From the NCBI GenBank assembly GCA_050181465.1, contig JBFXDD010000019.1, positions 30,138 to 94,137 on the forward strand: 64,000 nucleotides of DNA, given 5' to 3'. Position numbers and translations under genes: made by a program. The notes beneath the pieces are model-generated. The model had not been told where the DNA came from and did not search any database. It saw only the letters and a program-made list of their open reading frames with translations. Below are positions 25,143 to 34,664 of this stretch, piece after piece. The stretch's first letter is position 1; every line of letters starts with the position of its first letter. Origin of the DNA: JACRLW01 sp050181465 (GTDB lineage: Bacteria; Planctomycetota; UBA1135; UBA2386).

Positions 25143-26351
25143 ATGCGCCCAGCCCAGGACCACCTGCTCGACCTCGAAGAGCAGTTCGCCGCCCACAACT
25201 ACCACCCGCTCGACGTGGTCATCACGCGCGCGGAAGGGCCATGGGTGGAGGACGTCGACGGCCGTCGCTACCTCGATTGCCTGTCGGCCTACTCCGCGGT
25301 CAACCAAGGTCACAACCATCCTCGGATCGTGGCGGCGCTCATCGAACAGAGCCGACGACTGGCGCTCACGAGCCGCGCGTTCCACAACGATCGCTTCGGC
25401 CCGTGCTGCGAGAAGATGAGCCGACTCTTCGGCTTCGACCGCGTGCTGATGATGAACACCGGTGCCGAGGCGGTGGAGACCGCGATCAAGGCGGCACGTC
25501 GATGGGGCTACGAGAAGAAGGGCGTCGCGCAGGATCGCGCGAAGATCCTGGTCTTCGAAGAGAACTTCCACGGCCGCACCACGACGATCGTCGGCTTCTC
25601 GAGCGATCCCGCCGCGAAGCGCGACTTCGGCCCCTTCGCGCCCGGCTTCGTGCGCGTGCCCTTCGATGATCTCGCCGCCGCGAAGGCCGCGTTCGACGAG
25701 GAGATCGTCGCCGTGCTCGTCGAACCGATCCAAGGGGAAGCCGGTGTGATCGTGCCGCGCGACGAGTTCCTCCCGGGTCTCCGTCGCCTGTGCGATGAGC
25801 ACAATGCACTGCTCATCTGCGACGAGATCCAGTCCGGGCTCGGCCGCGCCGGCGCCTTGCTCGCGCACGAGCGCTTCGGAGTCCGAGCCGACGGCGTCAC
25901 GATCGGTAAGGCGCTCTCCGGCGGCCTCTACCCGGTCTCGGCCTTCCTCGCGAGCGAAGACGTGATGGCGGTGTTCACGCCCGGCTCACACGGTTCGACC
26001 TACGGCGGCAATCCGCTCGCGTGTGCGGTCGCCGAGGCGGCACTCGACGTCCTGGTCGACGAGGACCTGGTCGCCCGCTCCGACGAGCTGGGAGCTTGGA
26101 TGCTCGACGAACTGCGCCGACTGCCCAGCCCGCTGATCGAAGAGATCCGCGGGGTCGGCCTCTGGTTCGGCATTCAGCTCGTGAGCGGCGCCGGCCCCGC
26201 GCGCGACTATTGCGACAAGTTGCGCGCGCGCGGAATCCTCTGCAAGGACACTCACGGGCACACGATTCGTCTCGCCCCACCGCTCATCACGAAGAAGAGC
26301 GATCTCGAGTGGGCGGTCGCGGAGATCGGTGCCGTGCTCGCCGGCGCGTGA
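25143..26351 (+). CDS. rocD: Ornithine aminotransferase
   Basis: 402 residues, matching the usual length of about 400. It is a PLP-dependent class III transaminase in the cytoplasm that converts ornithine and 2-oxoglutarate to glutamate semialdehyde and glutamate, linking arginine and proline metabolism. Family blocks are DVVITRAEGPWVEDVDGRRY, SAYSAVNQGHNHP, MMNTGAEAVETAIKAARRWG, ENFHGRTTTIVGFS and EPIQGEAG. LLICDEIQSGLGR and ITIGKALSGG-like VTIGKALSGGLYPVSA carry the PLP Asp and Lys. ATG 25143 (MRPAQDHLLDLEE) gives the family start; an ATG at 25080 would add 21 residues and has AGGA only 3 nt upstream. A TATAGG at 25070-25075 could be a -10 element. Confidence 0.92.
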   Translation: MRPAQDHLLDLEEQFAAHNYHPLDVVITRAEGPWVEDVDGRRYLDCLSAYSAVNQGHNHPRIVAALIEQSRRLALTSRAFHNDRFGPCCEKMSRLFGFDRVLMMNTGAEAVETAIKAARRWGYEKKGVAQDRAKILVFEENFHGRTTTIVGFSSDPAAKRDFGPFAPGFVRVPFDDLAAAKAAFDEEIVAVLVEPIQGEAGVIVPRDEFLPGLRRLCDEHNALLICDEIQSGLGRAGALLAHERFGVRADGVTIGKALSGGLYPVSAFLASEDVMAVFTPGSHGSTYGGNPLACAVAEAALDVLVDEDLVARSDELGAWMLDELRRLPSPLIEEIRGVGLWFGIQLVSGAGPARDYCDKLRARGILCKDTHGHTIRLAPPLITKKSDLEWAVAEIGAVLAGA

Positions 26352-26589
26352 GCCGCCGACGAGCGACGGACTTCGGCGCTCAGGCATCGGTGGTCGAGCC
26401 GCCGCGGAGGCAGCGGATGCAGCAATTCGGTCGGCCGTGATCCCGAGCCGACCGGCAGCCTCGAGCACCGGCCCTGAAAAAAGTCGACCGCTCGCGTCAC
26501 GCCCGGCGGGCGTCGGTGATGTCCTCGGCGAGCGGCGCCAGGCTGGCACCGCCGGCTTCCTCCTGACCTCATCCCTCCCGACTTCGCCG

Positions 26590-27549
26590 ATGTCCCGCAC
26601 CGTCCTTCCCTTGCTTCTCTGCCTCGCCGGTCCGCTGGCTCACGCCGCCGCACAGGTGCAAGTCCCCATCAACCCCCGCGCCACCTATCTCGGCATCGCG
26701 AACGACGCGAGTGCGGTTCCCGCACCGGCGATCCCGTTGACAGCGCTCGGTCTCAGTGCCGGCGACTGGGTCCGCATCGAGACCGTCGGGGCCTTCAGTG
26801 CCAACGGCAGCTCGGACACGAGCCGAAATCTGGTCTGCGTGTTCAGCAGCACGGCGCAGTTGCTGACGCCGGTCACCGGCTTGGTCGAACGCGTGCCGGG
26901 TGCGGTCCCGATCGTGCACGGCGCGCCGTGGCGCACCAACAACACCCAGAGCAGCAACCGCCCGACCGACATTTCCCAGGACTTCGTCGTCGCCCGTACC
27001 GGCTGGAGCAACGGCGCGACGGTGCAGGTGCCCACGGGTGCGGTCTTCGTCTTCCTGTCCGTGTTCGGCAACAACTCGACGAACCACTTCAGCACCCACA
27101 GCGACCCCAACGGTGACTACTTCGCAGTCTTCACCCCGACCTCGCCCGCGGTTCTGCAGGGCACGGCCGAACACTGCGAACTCCGCACCGGCGTGAACGG
27201 CACGCCGACCGCCACGCCCGAGGTCAAGCCGGCGTCGCCGTTCGGAACGGTCTCGGTCGAGTGCGCGCAACGCTTTGGCGCCTCCACAGGCGACGCCTTC
27301 CTCATCGCCGTCAACGTCCACCAGACCGGTGGTTCGCCGCCCGTCGGCCCGCTGCCCGACATGCACGTGGGCAACAACCTCCTGGTGGTGCAGACCGGCG
27401 TGATGACGTCGGCACCCGGACAGTGGAGTCTATTCGTGCCGCCGGGCTACGCCGGCAACACCTTGGTCGTGCAGGGGTTCTTCGTCACGCCCACGGCCCG
27501 CAACGGTCTGCTCTCCGCGTCGAACGCGCACCGCATCGAACTGCAGTGA
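26590..27549 (+). CDS. Secreted protein, possible lectin-like beta-sandwich
   Basis: 319 residues. Residues 1-20 (SRTVLPLLLCLAGPLAHAA) are a Sec signal. The mature chain contains LSAGDWVRIETVGAFS, VPTGAVFVFLSVFG and DPNGDYFAVFTPT. This order of motifs (a GDxVRI strand, then a loop, then PxGAxFLF) recurs in secreted planctomycete proteins and in LecA-like beta-sandwiches, but I cannot confirm the family. The C-terminal 120 residues are a second beta-rich part ending NAHRIELQ. No membrane anchor or catalytic motif was seen. It is preceded by 238 bp of non-coding DNA and followed by a hairpin in a 26-bp convergent gap. Confidence 0.65.
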   Translation: MSRTVLPLLLCLAGPLAHAAAQVQVPINPRATYLGIANDASAVPAPAIPLTALGLSAGDWVRIETVGAFSANGSSDTSRNLVCVFSSTAQLLTPVTGLVERVPGAVPIVHGAPWRTNNTQSSNRPTDISQDFVVARTGWSNGATVQVPTGAVFVFLSVFGNNSTNHFSTHSDPNGDYFAVFTPTSPAVLQGTAEHCELRTGVNGTPTATPEVKPASPFGTVSVECAQRFGASTGDAFLIAVNVHQTGGSPPVGPLPDMHVGNNLLVVQTGVMTSAPGQWSLFVPPGYAGNTLVVQGFFVTPTARNGLLSASNAHRIELQ

Positions 27550-27571
27550 GACCGGGCGAGGCCGTCCGGTC
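27550..27571. terminator. Hairpin in a 26-bp convergent gap
   Basis: GACCGG at 27550-27555 pairs with CCGGTC at 27566-27571 around a 10-nt loop. It fits between the stops of the secreted protein gene (27549) and the convergent sigma factor gene (27576). No T-run follows in either direction. It resembles the hairpin at 17168 in position. Confidence 0.35.
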
Positions 27572-27575
27572 GACC

Positions 27576-28184
27576 TCAGGGCGCGGCCCGTTCGTCGAGC
27601 AGCACCATCAGTCGCGCCATCGCGCGGTGCAGCAACGCGCGCACGGCCTCTTCACTGCGCCCCATTTGCGCGGCGATCGCAGCGCGCGATTGCCCGGCGA
27701 GGTGAGCCAGCGTCAGCACCTCGCGTTGATCCTCCGGCAACTGCCCGATCGCCGTCTCGAGTCGCTCCACCTCCTCGGCAAGCAGTGCGCGCCGACTAGG
27801 ACTGGAATACCGCGCATACACGGCACCGAGCTCACCGAGCCCAGAGGCGTCCAGAGCGATCTCGCGGCGGACGTCCCGCTTCTGCTGCAACATGTCGCGC
27901 GCACGGTTGGCGATCTTGCGGCGAGCCGTCGCGAACAGCCACGCCTGGAATCCGTTGTCGTCCGGATGGCGGAATGCATCTTTGTGAGACAGCAGCTCGC
28001 GACACACCGACTGCACGAGGTCCGAAGACGATTCTCTAGCTCGCAACTCGGGCCCCATGTGACAACGAACGTAGGCCCGCACCGCCGGCAGATGGCGCTC
28101 GAGCAGTTGCGCCAGCGCATCTTGGTCACCCTCGGCAGCACGGCGCGCGAGGAATACGGAATCGTGCGTCACGGGCATCACCAT
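27576..28184 (-). CDS. ECF sigma factor, planctomycete type
   Basis: 202 residues from ATG 28184; the frame is open upstream to 28244. Region 2 carries RESSSDLVQSVCRELLSHKD followed by FQAWLFATARRKIANRAR. Region 4 carries LPEDQREVLTLAHLAGQSRA and IAAQMGRSEEAVRALLHRA. The signature SSSDLVQSVCRE is typical of the large planctomycete ECF groups that are genetically linked to Ser/Thr kinases. It is divergent from such a kinase (28284) with 99 bp between starts, which probably holds both promoters. It should direct RNA polymerase to an unknown regulon, possibly controlled by phosphorylation rather than by an anti-sigma factor, as none is adjacent. Confidence 0.9.
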   Translation of the reverse strand: MVMPVTHDSVFLARRAAEGDQDALAQLLERHLPAVRAYVRCHMGPELRARESSSDLVQSVCRELLSHKDAFRHPDDNGFQAWLFATARRKIANRARDMLQQKRDVRREIALDASGLGELGAVYARYSSPSRRALLAEEVERLETAIGQLPEDQREVLTLAHLAGQSRAAIAAQMGRSEEAVRALLHRAMARLMVLLDERAAP

Positions 28185-28283
28185 GCGGAGGATATCACAC
28201 TCGACTTGCCGCGAACGGCCGGCAAGGTCCGCCCGCGGCGACAACAGGCTGCTAACCTTTCCTGGCCGTCGAAACCCTGAGCG

Positions 28284-31190
28284 ATGTCCGAAATCGATCC
28301 GCCGGTGATCCCGGTCGACTATGAGGAGCTGCTGGTGCTGGCGATCGACCTACTCGAGCGCGGCGACCGCGGCGCCGTCGAGCGCCTGCTCCTCGCCAAT
28401 CCGTCGCTCGCGGCCCGCGTGCGCTTCCACTTGTCGCGACTCCACGAACTCGGCTTCACGGCCAGCGCGACCGAAGTCGAAGCATCGCTGCCCGAGTCGA
28501 TCGGGGAGTTCCGGATCCTTCGGCGCCTCGGCAGCGGCGGCATGGGCGTCGTGTACCTGGCGCGACAACCTTCGCTGGGTCGTGACGTCGCGCTGAAACT
28601 GGTCCGCCTCGACCACATCCACGTTCCGGGCGTGCGCGAACGATTCCGCCGCGAGGTTGCCGCAATCGCGAGACTGCAACATCCGGGCATCGTGCCGGTC
28701 TATGACGCCGGTGAAGACAACGGCGTGCCGTGGCTGGCGATGGAACCGGTGCTCGGGGCGTCGCTCGATGCCGTGGTTCGCCAACTCGCGAGTCGGGACC
28801 CGACATCCTTGCACGGCAGCGACCTGTGGCAGGCGTTGGTAAGGGCGCTACCGCCAGGCACGCCGACGCCGGCAGAGCCGCCGCTCGTGGAGCCGTTCCG
28901 CGCGACTTGGCCGATGGCGTGTCTCTTCCTGGTGCGCTCGGTCGCGCTGGCACTGCAGCACGCACACGAACGTGGTGTGCTGCACCGCGATCTGAAGCCC
29001 AACAACATCATGCTGACGCTCGAGGGTCGCGCACTGCTGCTGGACTTCGGTCTGGCGGTGGCCGCAGGGGATGCGCGATTGACTCACTCCGGCAGTCAAC
29101 TCGGCACCTTGGCCTACATGCCGCCCGAGCAGATGCGAGGCGACATCGATGCGATCGACGCGCGCAGCGATGTCTACGCGCTTGCGATCACCGCGTGGGA
29201 ACTGTTGACCCTGCAGTTGCCGTTCCCAGCCGGATCTGAAGCCACGATTCGCGAGAGCGTGCTCTCCGGTCGTCTGCCGTCGCTGCGCGACCGCAATCGA
29301 GCGGTGTCGCGCGAGATGGAGATCGTCTTGCGAAAGGCGTGCGACATCGATCCCGCGCGACGCTATCCCGACGCCGCGTCGTTCGCGGAGGATCTCGGCA
29401 ATCTGATCGCTCTTCGACCGATCCGCGCCGCATCGCCGAGCGCATGGTTGTCGATTCGTCGGTGGGCGCAACGTCATCCGGCGCGAGCGACCGCGATCGC
29501 CGCCGGCACGCTGCTGTTCCTCGTCGCACCGACCGGCTTCCTGCTGCAAGCCCACGCCGCCAACCGCGAGATCCGCGCAGCACTGGATGCGGCGAACGAT
29601 CAGCGACGGCTGGCCGACACGCAGCGCGATCTCGCTCGCGAGGCGGTCGACAGCCTGCTGGCGCGCGTTGCCAACGAACACCTGTTCGACGTGCCGAAGA
29701 TGCAACGCGTGCGGCGGGATCTGCTCGATCGCGCCAAGTCGTTCTACGAACGTTTCCTTGCGGCCGCCCCGGGCGACCCAGCGCAGCTCGAGCAGACCAC
29801 CCGCGCGACGCTGCAGATGGTCTTCGTGGAGGGCAGCCTCGGTCAGTTGGAGCAGGCTTCGGCGACCGCGGATCGCGCCGTCGAACTGGCCGTCCAACTT
29901 CGTGGAGTTCGCCCCGGCGATGTGGCGATCGAACTTCTCCTCGTCGATGCACTGCTCAGTCGGGGCCGGATACGGATCCAGGAGATTCGGCTGGAGGACG
30001 CGGAAGCGGATCTGGCGCAGGCGGCTCGCTTGGCCGAGGCCGTTCTGTCGCAAAGTCCGACGGAACCGCTGGCGGTCGTGCATCTGCTCGGCATCGAGCG
30101 CGGCATTGCCCTGGTGATGCGATCTCTGAACCGTCCCGACGACTACGCCGCCGCATTGCATCGCCTTGCCGAACTATGGAATCGCAGCGGCGAGCACACC
30201 CGCGGTCACGACTACCGTGAGGTGGCACTCGACCACGTGTTGTCCGCCGGCTTCGACGAGACGCGATTCTTGATGGACGAAGGCCGCGGGGCGGAAGCGC
30301 TGGCGGCCTGCGAGCGAGCGACGGCCGTCGCTGCGGCAACGGCCGACGAGAAGTTGCCGGTCAGCGCGCAGCTCGCCGTCGCCAGCCTGTCGGTGCTGCG
30401 GGCGCAGCTCGGCGCCGACGGCGAGCGGGGCGATGACGATCTCGCGGAACGCCGCATGCTCGATTGTCTGCATCGCACAGAAGCGATCCTCGAAGACCAT
30501 CCCGAGCTCTATCAGGCTCTACTCCTGCGCGGGAACATGGAGAACGCGCTGGGGATGCTGATCTCGAGTCGATCTGGTCGCGAAGCGGAAGCGGCAAAGT
30601 GGTTCGATCGCTCGCTGCTCACCCTGCGGGCGATCGTTGCCGCGGATCCCAGCGTGCCGGCCAATCGAGCCAACCTGGCAGCCACGCTCGTCAACGTCGG
30701 CTCGCAACACAAGGACGCCGGGAACTTCGCGAAGGCACTCGAGCTCTTCGTCGAGGCCGAGCAGCTGGCGAAGGAATGCGTCGCACTTGCACCCCACAGC
30801 GCTCGATGGCAGGAGTATCAATACAACGCGACTTGGTTCGTCGGTCAGACATGTGGCGATCTGCGCGACCATGTCGGACAGGTCGATGCAGCCCGACGAC
30901 TCGCCGAGCTTCGCCCAACGGACGGCAAGACTCACCGCATCGCCGCGGAGCTCATGGTGGCTGCGACGATTGCGCTCGCCGACGACGACCGAATCCCGGT
31001 CAGCGAACTCGAACCGCGCTGCGATGCACTCCTTCGCGAGGCGCTCCGTCGGCTCCAAGCCGCCGCCGAGTGCGGCTACGACGACGTCGCCCGGCTGCGC
31101 AACGGCGACAGGCTCGCACCCCTTCGTGATCTGCCGGGCTACGCCGCGGTGCTGGAACGCGTGGAGGCGAACGCACGGAACAGTCGGTGA
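28284..31190 (+). CDS. Transmembrane Ser/Thr protein kinase with TPR-like sensor part
   Basis: 968 residues. The kinase domain spans about 75-385: glycine loop GSGGMGVVYLA (83-93), catalytic Lys105 in ALKL, HRDLKPNN (234-241), DFG (254-256), and the APE equivalent PPEQ. All catalytic residues are present, so it should be active. A 20-residue insert lies before the catalytic loop (LHGSDLWQALVRALPPGTPT). One membrane segment, about 402-423 (TAIAAGTLLFLVAPTGFLLQ), precedes a long alpha-helical TPR-like region (430-960; SLLARVANEHLFDVPKMQRV), presumably periplasmic or cell-surface facing. It is divergent from an ECF sigma factor, the common planctomycete kinase/sigma pairing. The ligand and targets are unknown. 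Confidence 0.92.
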   Translation: MSEIDPPVIPVDYEELLVLAIDLLERGDRGAVERLLLANPSLAARVRFHLSRLHELGFTASATEVEASLPESIGEFRILRRLGSGGMGVVYLARQPSLGRDVALKLVRLDHIHVPGVRERFRREVAAIARLQHPGIVPVYDAGEDNGVPWLAMEPVLGASLDAVVRQLASRDPTSLHGSDLWQALVRALPPGTPTPAEPPLVEPFRATWPMACLFLVRSVALALQHAHERGVLHRDLKPNNIMLTLEGRALLLDFGLAVAAGDARLTHSGSQLGTLAYMPPEQMRGDIDAIDARSDVYALAITAWELLTLQLPFPAGSEATIRESVLSGRLPSLRDRNRAVSREMEIVLRKACDIDPARRYPDAASFAEDLGNLIALRPIRAASPSAWLSIRRWAQRHPARATAIAAGTLLFLVAPTGFLLQAHAANREIRAALDAANDQRRLADTQRDLAREAVDSLLARVANEHLFDVPKMQRVRRDLLDRAKSFYERFLAAAPGDPAQLEQTTRATLQMVFVEGSLGQLEQASATADRAVELAVQLRGVRPGDVAIELLLVDALLSRGRIRIQEIRLEDAEADLAQAARLAEAVLSQSPTEPLAVVHLLGIERGIALVMRSLNRPDDYAAALHRLAELWNRSGEHTRGHDYREVALDHVLSAGFDETRFLMDEGRGAEALAACERATAVAAATADEKLPVSAQLAVASLSVLRAQLGADGERGDDDLAERRMLDCLHRTEAILEDHPELYQALLLRGNMENALGMLISSRSGREAEAAKWFDRSLLTLRAIVAADPSVPANRANLAATLVNVGSQHKDAGNFAKALELFVEAEQLAKECVALAPHSARWQEYQYNATWFVGQTCGDLRDHVGQVDAARRLAELRPTDGKTHRIAAELMVAATIALADDDRIPVSELEPRCDALLREALRRLQAAAECGYDDVARLRNGDRLAPLRDLPGYAAVLERVEANARNSR

Positions 31191-31227
31191 GCCGCAGACG
31201 TGACTCCTTCGAGCACCGCGCGGCGAC

Positions 31228-31821
31228 TCAGATGAGTTCGACTCCGCGCAACCGTAGCTCACGGGCAAGTTCGAGCAGCGCGCGCCCGAGGAGCTGCCGG
31301 ACGGCCGCCTCCGTGCGGCCCATCGACTCGGCGATCACTGAATGCGGCAATTTCACGACGCGTGCCATGGTGATGACCTCACGATGATCTTCACTGAGCG
31401 CGGCCAAAGCGGACTCCAGGGCGACAGCGGTCTCCGCGCCGATCGCATCAACGCTTGGTGTGATCAGGCTCGCAGCGGCCTGGACATCCCACTCCGTCGG
31501 CGGCCCGGTCTCACGGCGAACGTCGCGCTTCTGGAATTGGTGGAACCGGTGCTTCTCCCGGAGCTTGTTCAACGCAGAGGTGAAGAGCCAGGCTCGAAAG
31601 CGCTCCTCGCCGCGATGCTCGAACTTGACGTTCTCGGCGAGCAACTCCCGACAGACAGACTGGACGACATCCATACTGGATTCGCGGGCCTGGAGCTTCG
31701 GACCGGACCGCAGTCGAACGAACGCATGAAGCTGCGGAAGATAACGGACCAAGAGTTCCCCGAGCGCTTCGGAGTCACCGCTTCGCGCGCGCTCGTAGAG
31801 TTGCGCATCCGATGGGTCCAT
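31228..31821 (-). CDS. ECF sigma factor, planctomycete type
   Basis: 197 residues from ATG 31821 (MDPSDAQLYERARSGDSEAL). A GTG at 31875 would overlap the upstream kinase by 20 bp and is less likely. Region 2 has RESSMDVVQSVCRELLAENV and FRAWLFTSALNKLREK; region 4 has LSEDHREVITMARVVKLPHS and MGRTEAAVRQLLGRA. It is the same broad group as the sigma factor at 27.6 kb, but the two are clearly different proteins. It lies 34 bp downstream of a Ser/Thr kinase on the same strand, so the kinase is the first gene of the pair, the reverse of the more common order. It converges with the other kinase. Confidence 0.9.
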   Translation of the reverse strand: MDPSDAQLYERARSGDSEALGELLVRYLPQLHAFVRLRSGPKLQARESSMDVVQSVCRELLAENVKFEHRGEERFRAWLFTSALNKLREKHRFHQFQKRDVRRETGPPTEWDVQAAASLITPSVDAIGAETAVALESALAALSEDHREVITMARVVKLPHSVIAESMGRTEAAVRQLLGRALLELARELRLRGVELI

Positions 31822-31855
31822 CGCTACGAGCGTAGCACGTACTCGATGCACCGGA

Positions 31856-34453
31856 TCACTTGGATCGCGCCTCACTCAGCTTGACGCGAACGATCTCGTG
31901 ATAGACGGGCTCATCCAATCCCTCCCCCGAGTCGGCGATCTCCCGCCACCGCGCAGCATCGAACGGCTCGCCGAGTTGTTCCGCAAGGAGGCGGTAGTCC
32001 ACGCTGACTCGGAACCGAACAGAGGCGTGCCGGGTCGCATCGACCGTCCCCGGCCCCGCCGTGAGCCTGCTGGCCGCCGCCAGCCAACCCTGCGCCTCAC
32101 GCAGGGGCTCGGGTGACTGACTGGGAGCGCCATCGGTGATCGCGACGGCAGATCGGCGCAGTACGTCGGCGACCTTCCAGTCTCGGCCGACGAACTTCGC
32201 GTCGATCGCGAGCGCGGCCGCGTTGCCAAGCCTGGCCTCGCGCATTGCCGACTCACGATCACCCAACGCGGCGTACTGCTCCGCCATCGCGCATCGATCC
32301 AGAGCGAGCTGATAGCGGGTCAGCTCACGTAGCGGGTTGCGTTGGAGGTCTTGTTCGAGATGCGCGATCGCCGCCGCATACTCGACGATTGCTTCCGCGT
32401 GCCGCTGCTGTGTGGCATGGAGTTGTGCAAGTCGTCGACTCAAGAGGCAGCGCTCGTCGCTCCCGACCTTCGGCAGGCTCTCGGCGAGCTGCCGGGCTCT
32501 GCGGAGCACGGACTCCGCCTGCTCGATCTCTCCGCGCCGGAGATGCACTCGCGCGAGTCCGCCGTGAAATCGAACCAGGTCGCACTCGGTGACCGCTTCG
32601 CTTCCGACCTCCTGCAATCGGCGCTGGAGGATGTCGATCGCTCGCGTCTGCGCCGCCAACTCGCCCGCGGGATCGCCGGTCCGCCCCAGGATGTTGGCGT
32701 GGACCACGAGCGCCTGGGCCAGAGGGTTGGCGACGGAACTGGCGTCTTCGGCCAGCAACTGTTCGAACGCGTCGATCGCCGCGATCGAGCAAGTGCGCGC
32801 ATCCTCGAGACGACGAAGCTCGAGCAAGCACTTGGCACGCTGGTGATAGGCGCCAGCCAATGCGAGTTGAGTGGCCGCATCCAGTTCAGCCTGCTTGCGC
32901 AAGCTCTCCAGTTCGATGACGGCGTCGTTCGCGGCGCGCTCTCCGTCGTCGTACCTGGCGATCCAATAGTGCGTGTTCGCGATGCCGCACATGGTACGGG
33001 CCCGCAACAAGCGGCTGCGTGAATCGTCAATGCGTGCCGATCGAGCCTCATTCTCGAGCAAGAGCGCGTCCATCAGGAGCGCCCGGCGCAACTCCTCACT
33101 GTCCGGCGCTTCGAGGAGCCGTGGATCCGAAGCCCGAGCGACGAGCCGTTCCGCCGCTGCCAGCGCCTCCGCGAAGCGCTTGTTCTCGGCAGTGGTCGAT
33201 CGGTTCTGTAAGACCGATCCACCGATCGCGCTCACCGCGACGACGACGGTCAGCGCGATGGAAGTCCAGAGCACACCTCGATTCCGCACCGCAAGTCGTC
33301 GCACCCGCTGCATCGTCGACGTGGCACGCGCATGGATCCGCTCACCACGGCGATGACGCTCGATGTCCGCGATCAGTTCGGCGACGGACGCGTAACGCTC
33401 ATCGCGCGCGGGCCGCAATGCCCGCCCGACGATGGCATCGAGGTCGCCGCGAAGACTCGTCACGAGCTTTCGAGGTGTGGTCGCCCGGCGTGATGCGATG
33501 GCTTCGAAGCGGCTGCAGTCACTCGAAATGCGGAGACTCGGCGGCACGACATCGTCGACCTCGCTCGGCGTGCGGTCCGGCCACGGCAACTCGCCGGCAA
33601 GGAGCTCATGGAGCATCACCCCTAGGGAGTAGACATCTGCTCGCGCATCGACGAGGGCTGCGCCGCCCTGCGCCTGCTCCGGGCTCATGTAACCCGGGGT
33701 ACCGACGACACGCCCCATCTCGGTGCGCCGCGATCGCTGCATTCGCGGTGATCCGGTCAGCACCTTGGCGATGCCGAAGTCGATGATCTTGGGAATCGGG
33801 ATACCGTCATGTTCGACGACCAGCACGTTCGCCGGTTTGAGATCTCGATGCACGATTCCGACACCGTGCGCATGCTGCACACCGCGGCAGAGATCGAGAA
33901 ACAGTGCGACGCGATTCTCGATCGGTAGCGAACGGCGATCGCAGTAGTCGGTCAGCAACTCGCCGTCGACATACTCCATGGCGAACCACGGCCGCCCGTC
34001 CGGAGTATGGCCGGCATCCAGGACATGGACGATGCTCTGGTGATGCAGCGCTGCGAGACACTGCCCCTCGGCAGCGAATCGTTCGGCGATCGTCGCATCG
34101 CGGGTGCCCGAACGGACCAGCTTCACCGCCAGCAGGCGGTGCACCGGAAGGTCTTGCTCGGCCAGGTAGACCTCGCCGAACGCTCCCTCGCCGATTCTTC
34201 GCACGATTCGGTAGGGACCGATCGAAGTCGGCACTGAGTCCGTCGCGCCGCCGAATCCGGTCGCCAAGAGGCGCTCGGTAGCTTCGAGGTCTCGCCGCAG
34301 CTCCCGCAGCGATCTCTCGTGCTGCGGGTGCTCGCGAATCATGTCCTCGAGCACGTGGCCCCGCTCCTCAGCCGCACTTTCGAGCATTCGAGACGAGAAG
34401 CAATCGAGGAGAGACTCCGGTACTTCGCTCGAATCCGTTGAGCTGGTTGACAC
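31856..34453 (-). CDS. Transmembrane Ser/Thr protein kinase with TPR-like part
   Basis: 865 residues if it begins at GTG 34453 (VSTSSTDSSEVPESLL); the frame stays open to 34630, so the start is uncertain. Kinase domain: GEGAFGEVYLA (88-98), Lys111 in AVKL, HRDLKPAN (202-209), DFG (225-227), SPEQ. All catalytic residues are present. The membrane segment is about 394-415 (GVLWTSIALTVVVAVSAIGG). The C-terminal 440 residues are helical TPR-like repeats (TQLALAGAYHQRAKCLLELR). The N-terminal 75 residues before the kinase are helical. The same strand carries an ECF sigma factor 34 bp downstream, so the pair is probably co-expressed. The two kinases in this region share domain plan but little sequence outside the catalytic core. 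Confidence 0.9.
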   Translation of the reverse strand: MSTSSTDSSEVPESLLDCFSSRMLESAAEERGHVLEDMIREHPQHERSLRELRRDLEATERLLATGFGGATDSVPTSIGPYRIVRRIGEGAFGEVYLAEQDLPVHRLLAVKLVRSGTRDATIAERFAAEGQCLAALHHQSIVHVLDAGHTPDGRPWFAMEYVDGELLTDYCDRRSLPIENRVALFLDLCRGVQHAHGVGIVHRDLKPANVLVVEHDGIPIPKIIDFGIAKVLTGSPRMQRSRRTEMGRVVGTPGYMSPEQAQGGAALVDARADVYSLGVMLHELLAGELPWPDRTPSEVDDVVPPSLRISSDCSRFEAIASRRATTPRKLVTSLRGDLDAIVGRALRPARDERYASVAELIADIERHRRGERIHARATSTMQRVRRLAVRNRGVLWTSIALTVVVAVSAIGGSVLQNRSTTAENKRFAEALAAAERLVARASDPRLLEAPDSEELRRALLMDALLLENEARSARIDDSRSRLLRARTMCGIANTHYWIARYDDGERAANDAVIELESLRKQAELDAATQLALAGAYHQRAKCLLELRRLEDARTCSIAAIDAFEQLLAEDASSVANPLAQALVVHANILGRTGDPAGELAAQTRAIDILQRRLQEVGSEAVTECDLVRFHGGLARVHLRRGEIEQAESVLRRARQLAESLPKVGSDERCLLSRRLAQLHATQQRHAEAIVEYAAAIAHLEQDLQRNPLRELTRYQLALDRCAMAEQYAALGDRESAMREARLGNAAALAIDAKFVGRDWKVADVLRRSAVAITDGAPSQSPEPLREAQGWLAAASRLTAGPGTVDATRHASVRFRVSVDYRLLAEQLGEPFDAARWREIADSGEGLDEPVYHEIVRVKLSEARSK

Positions 34454-34664
34454 GATCGCGATTCGGTGGAGCGATGAGAATCTGCGGTGGTTGCCGACCG
34501 CGACCACCAGGTGCTCCGGCCGGAGTCCGCAATCTTGTAGCCCGCGGTTCATACCGTTTGCTCGTCCGTTTGACGATCCCCCGCGCGAGCCGATGGCGAC
34601 CGGGATGGGATTCTCCGGAATCCGCGTCACAACGTCCTCACGATCTCATTGTCCCGGGAGACCG

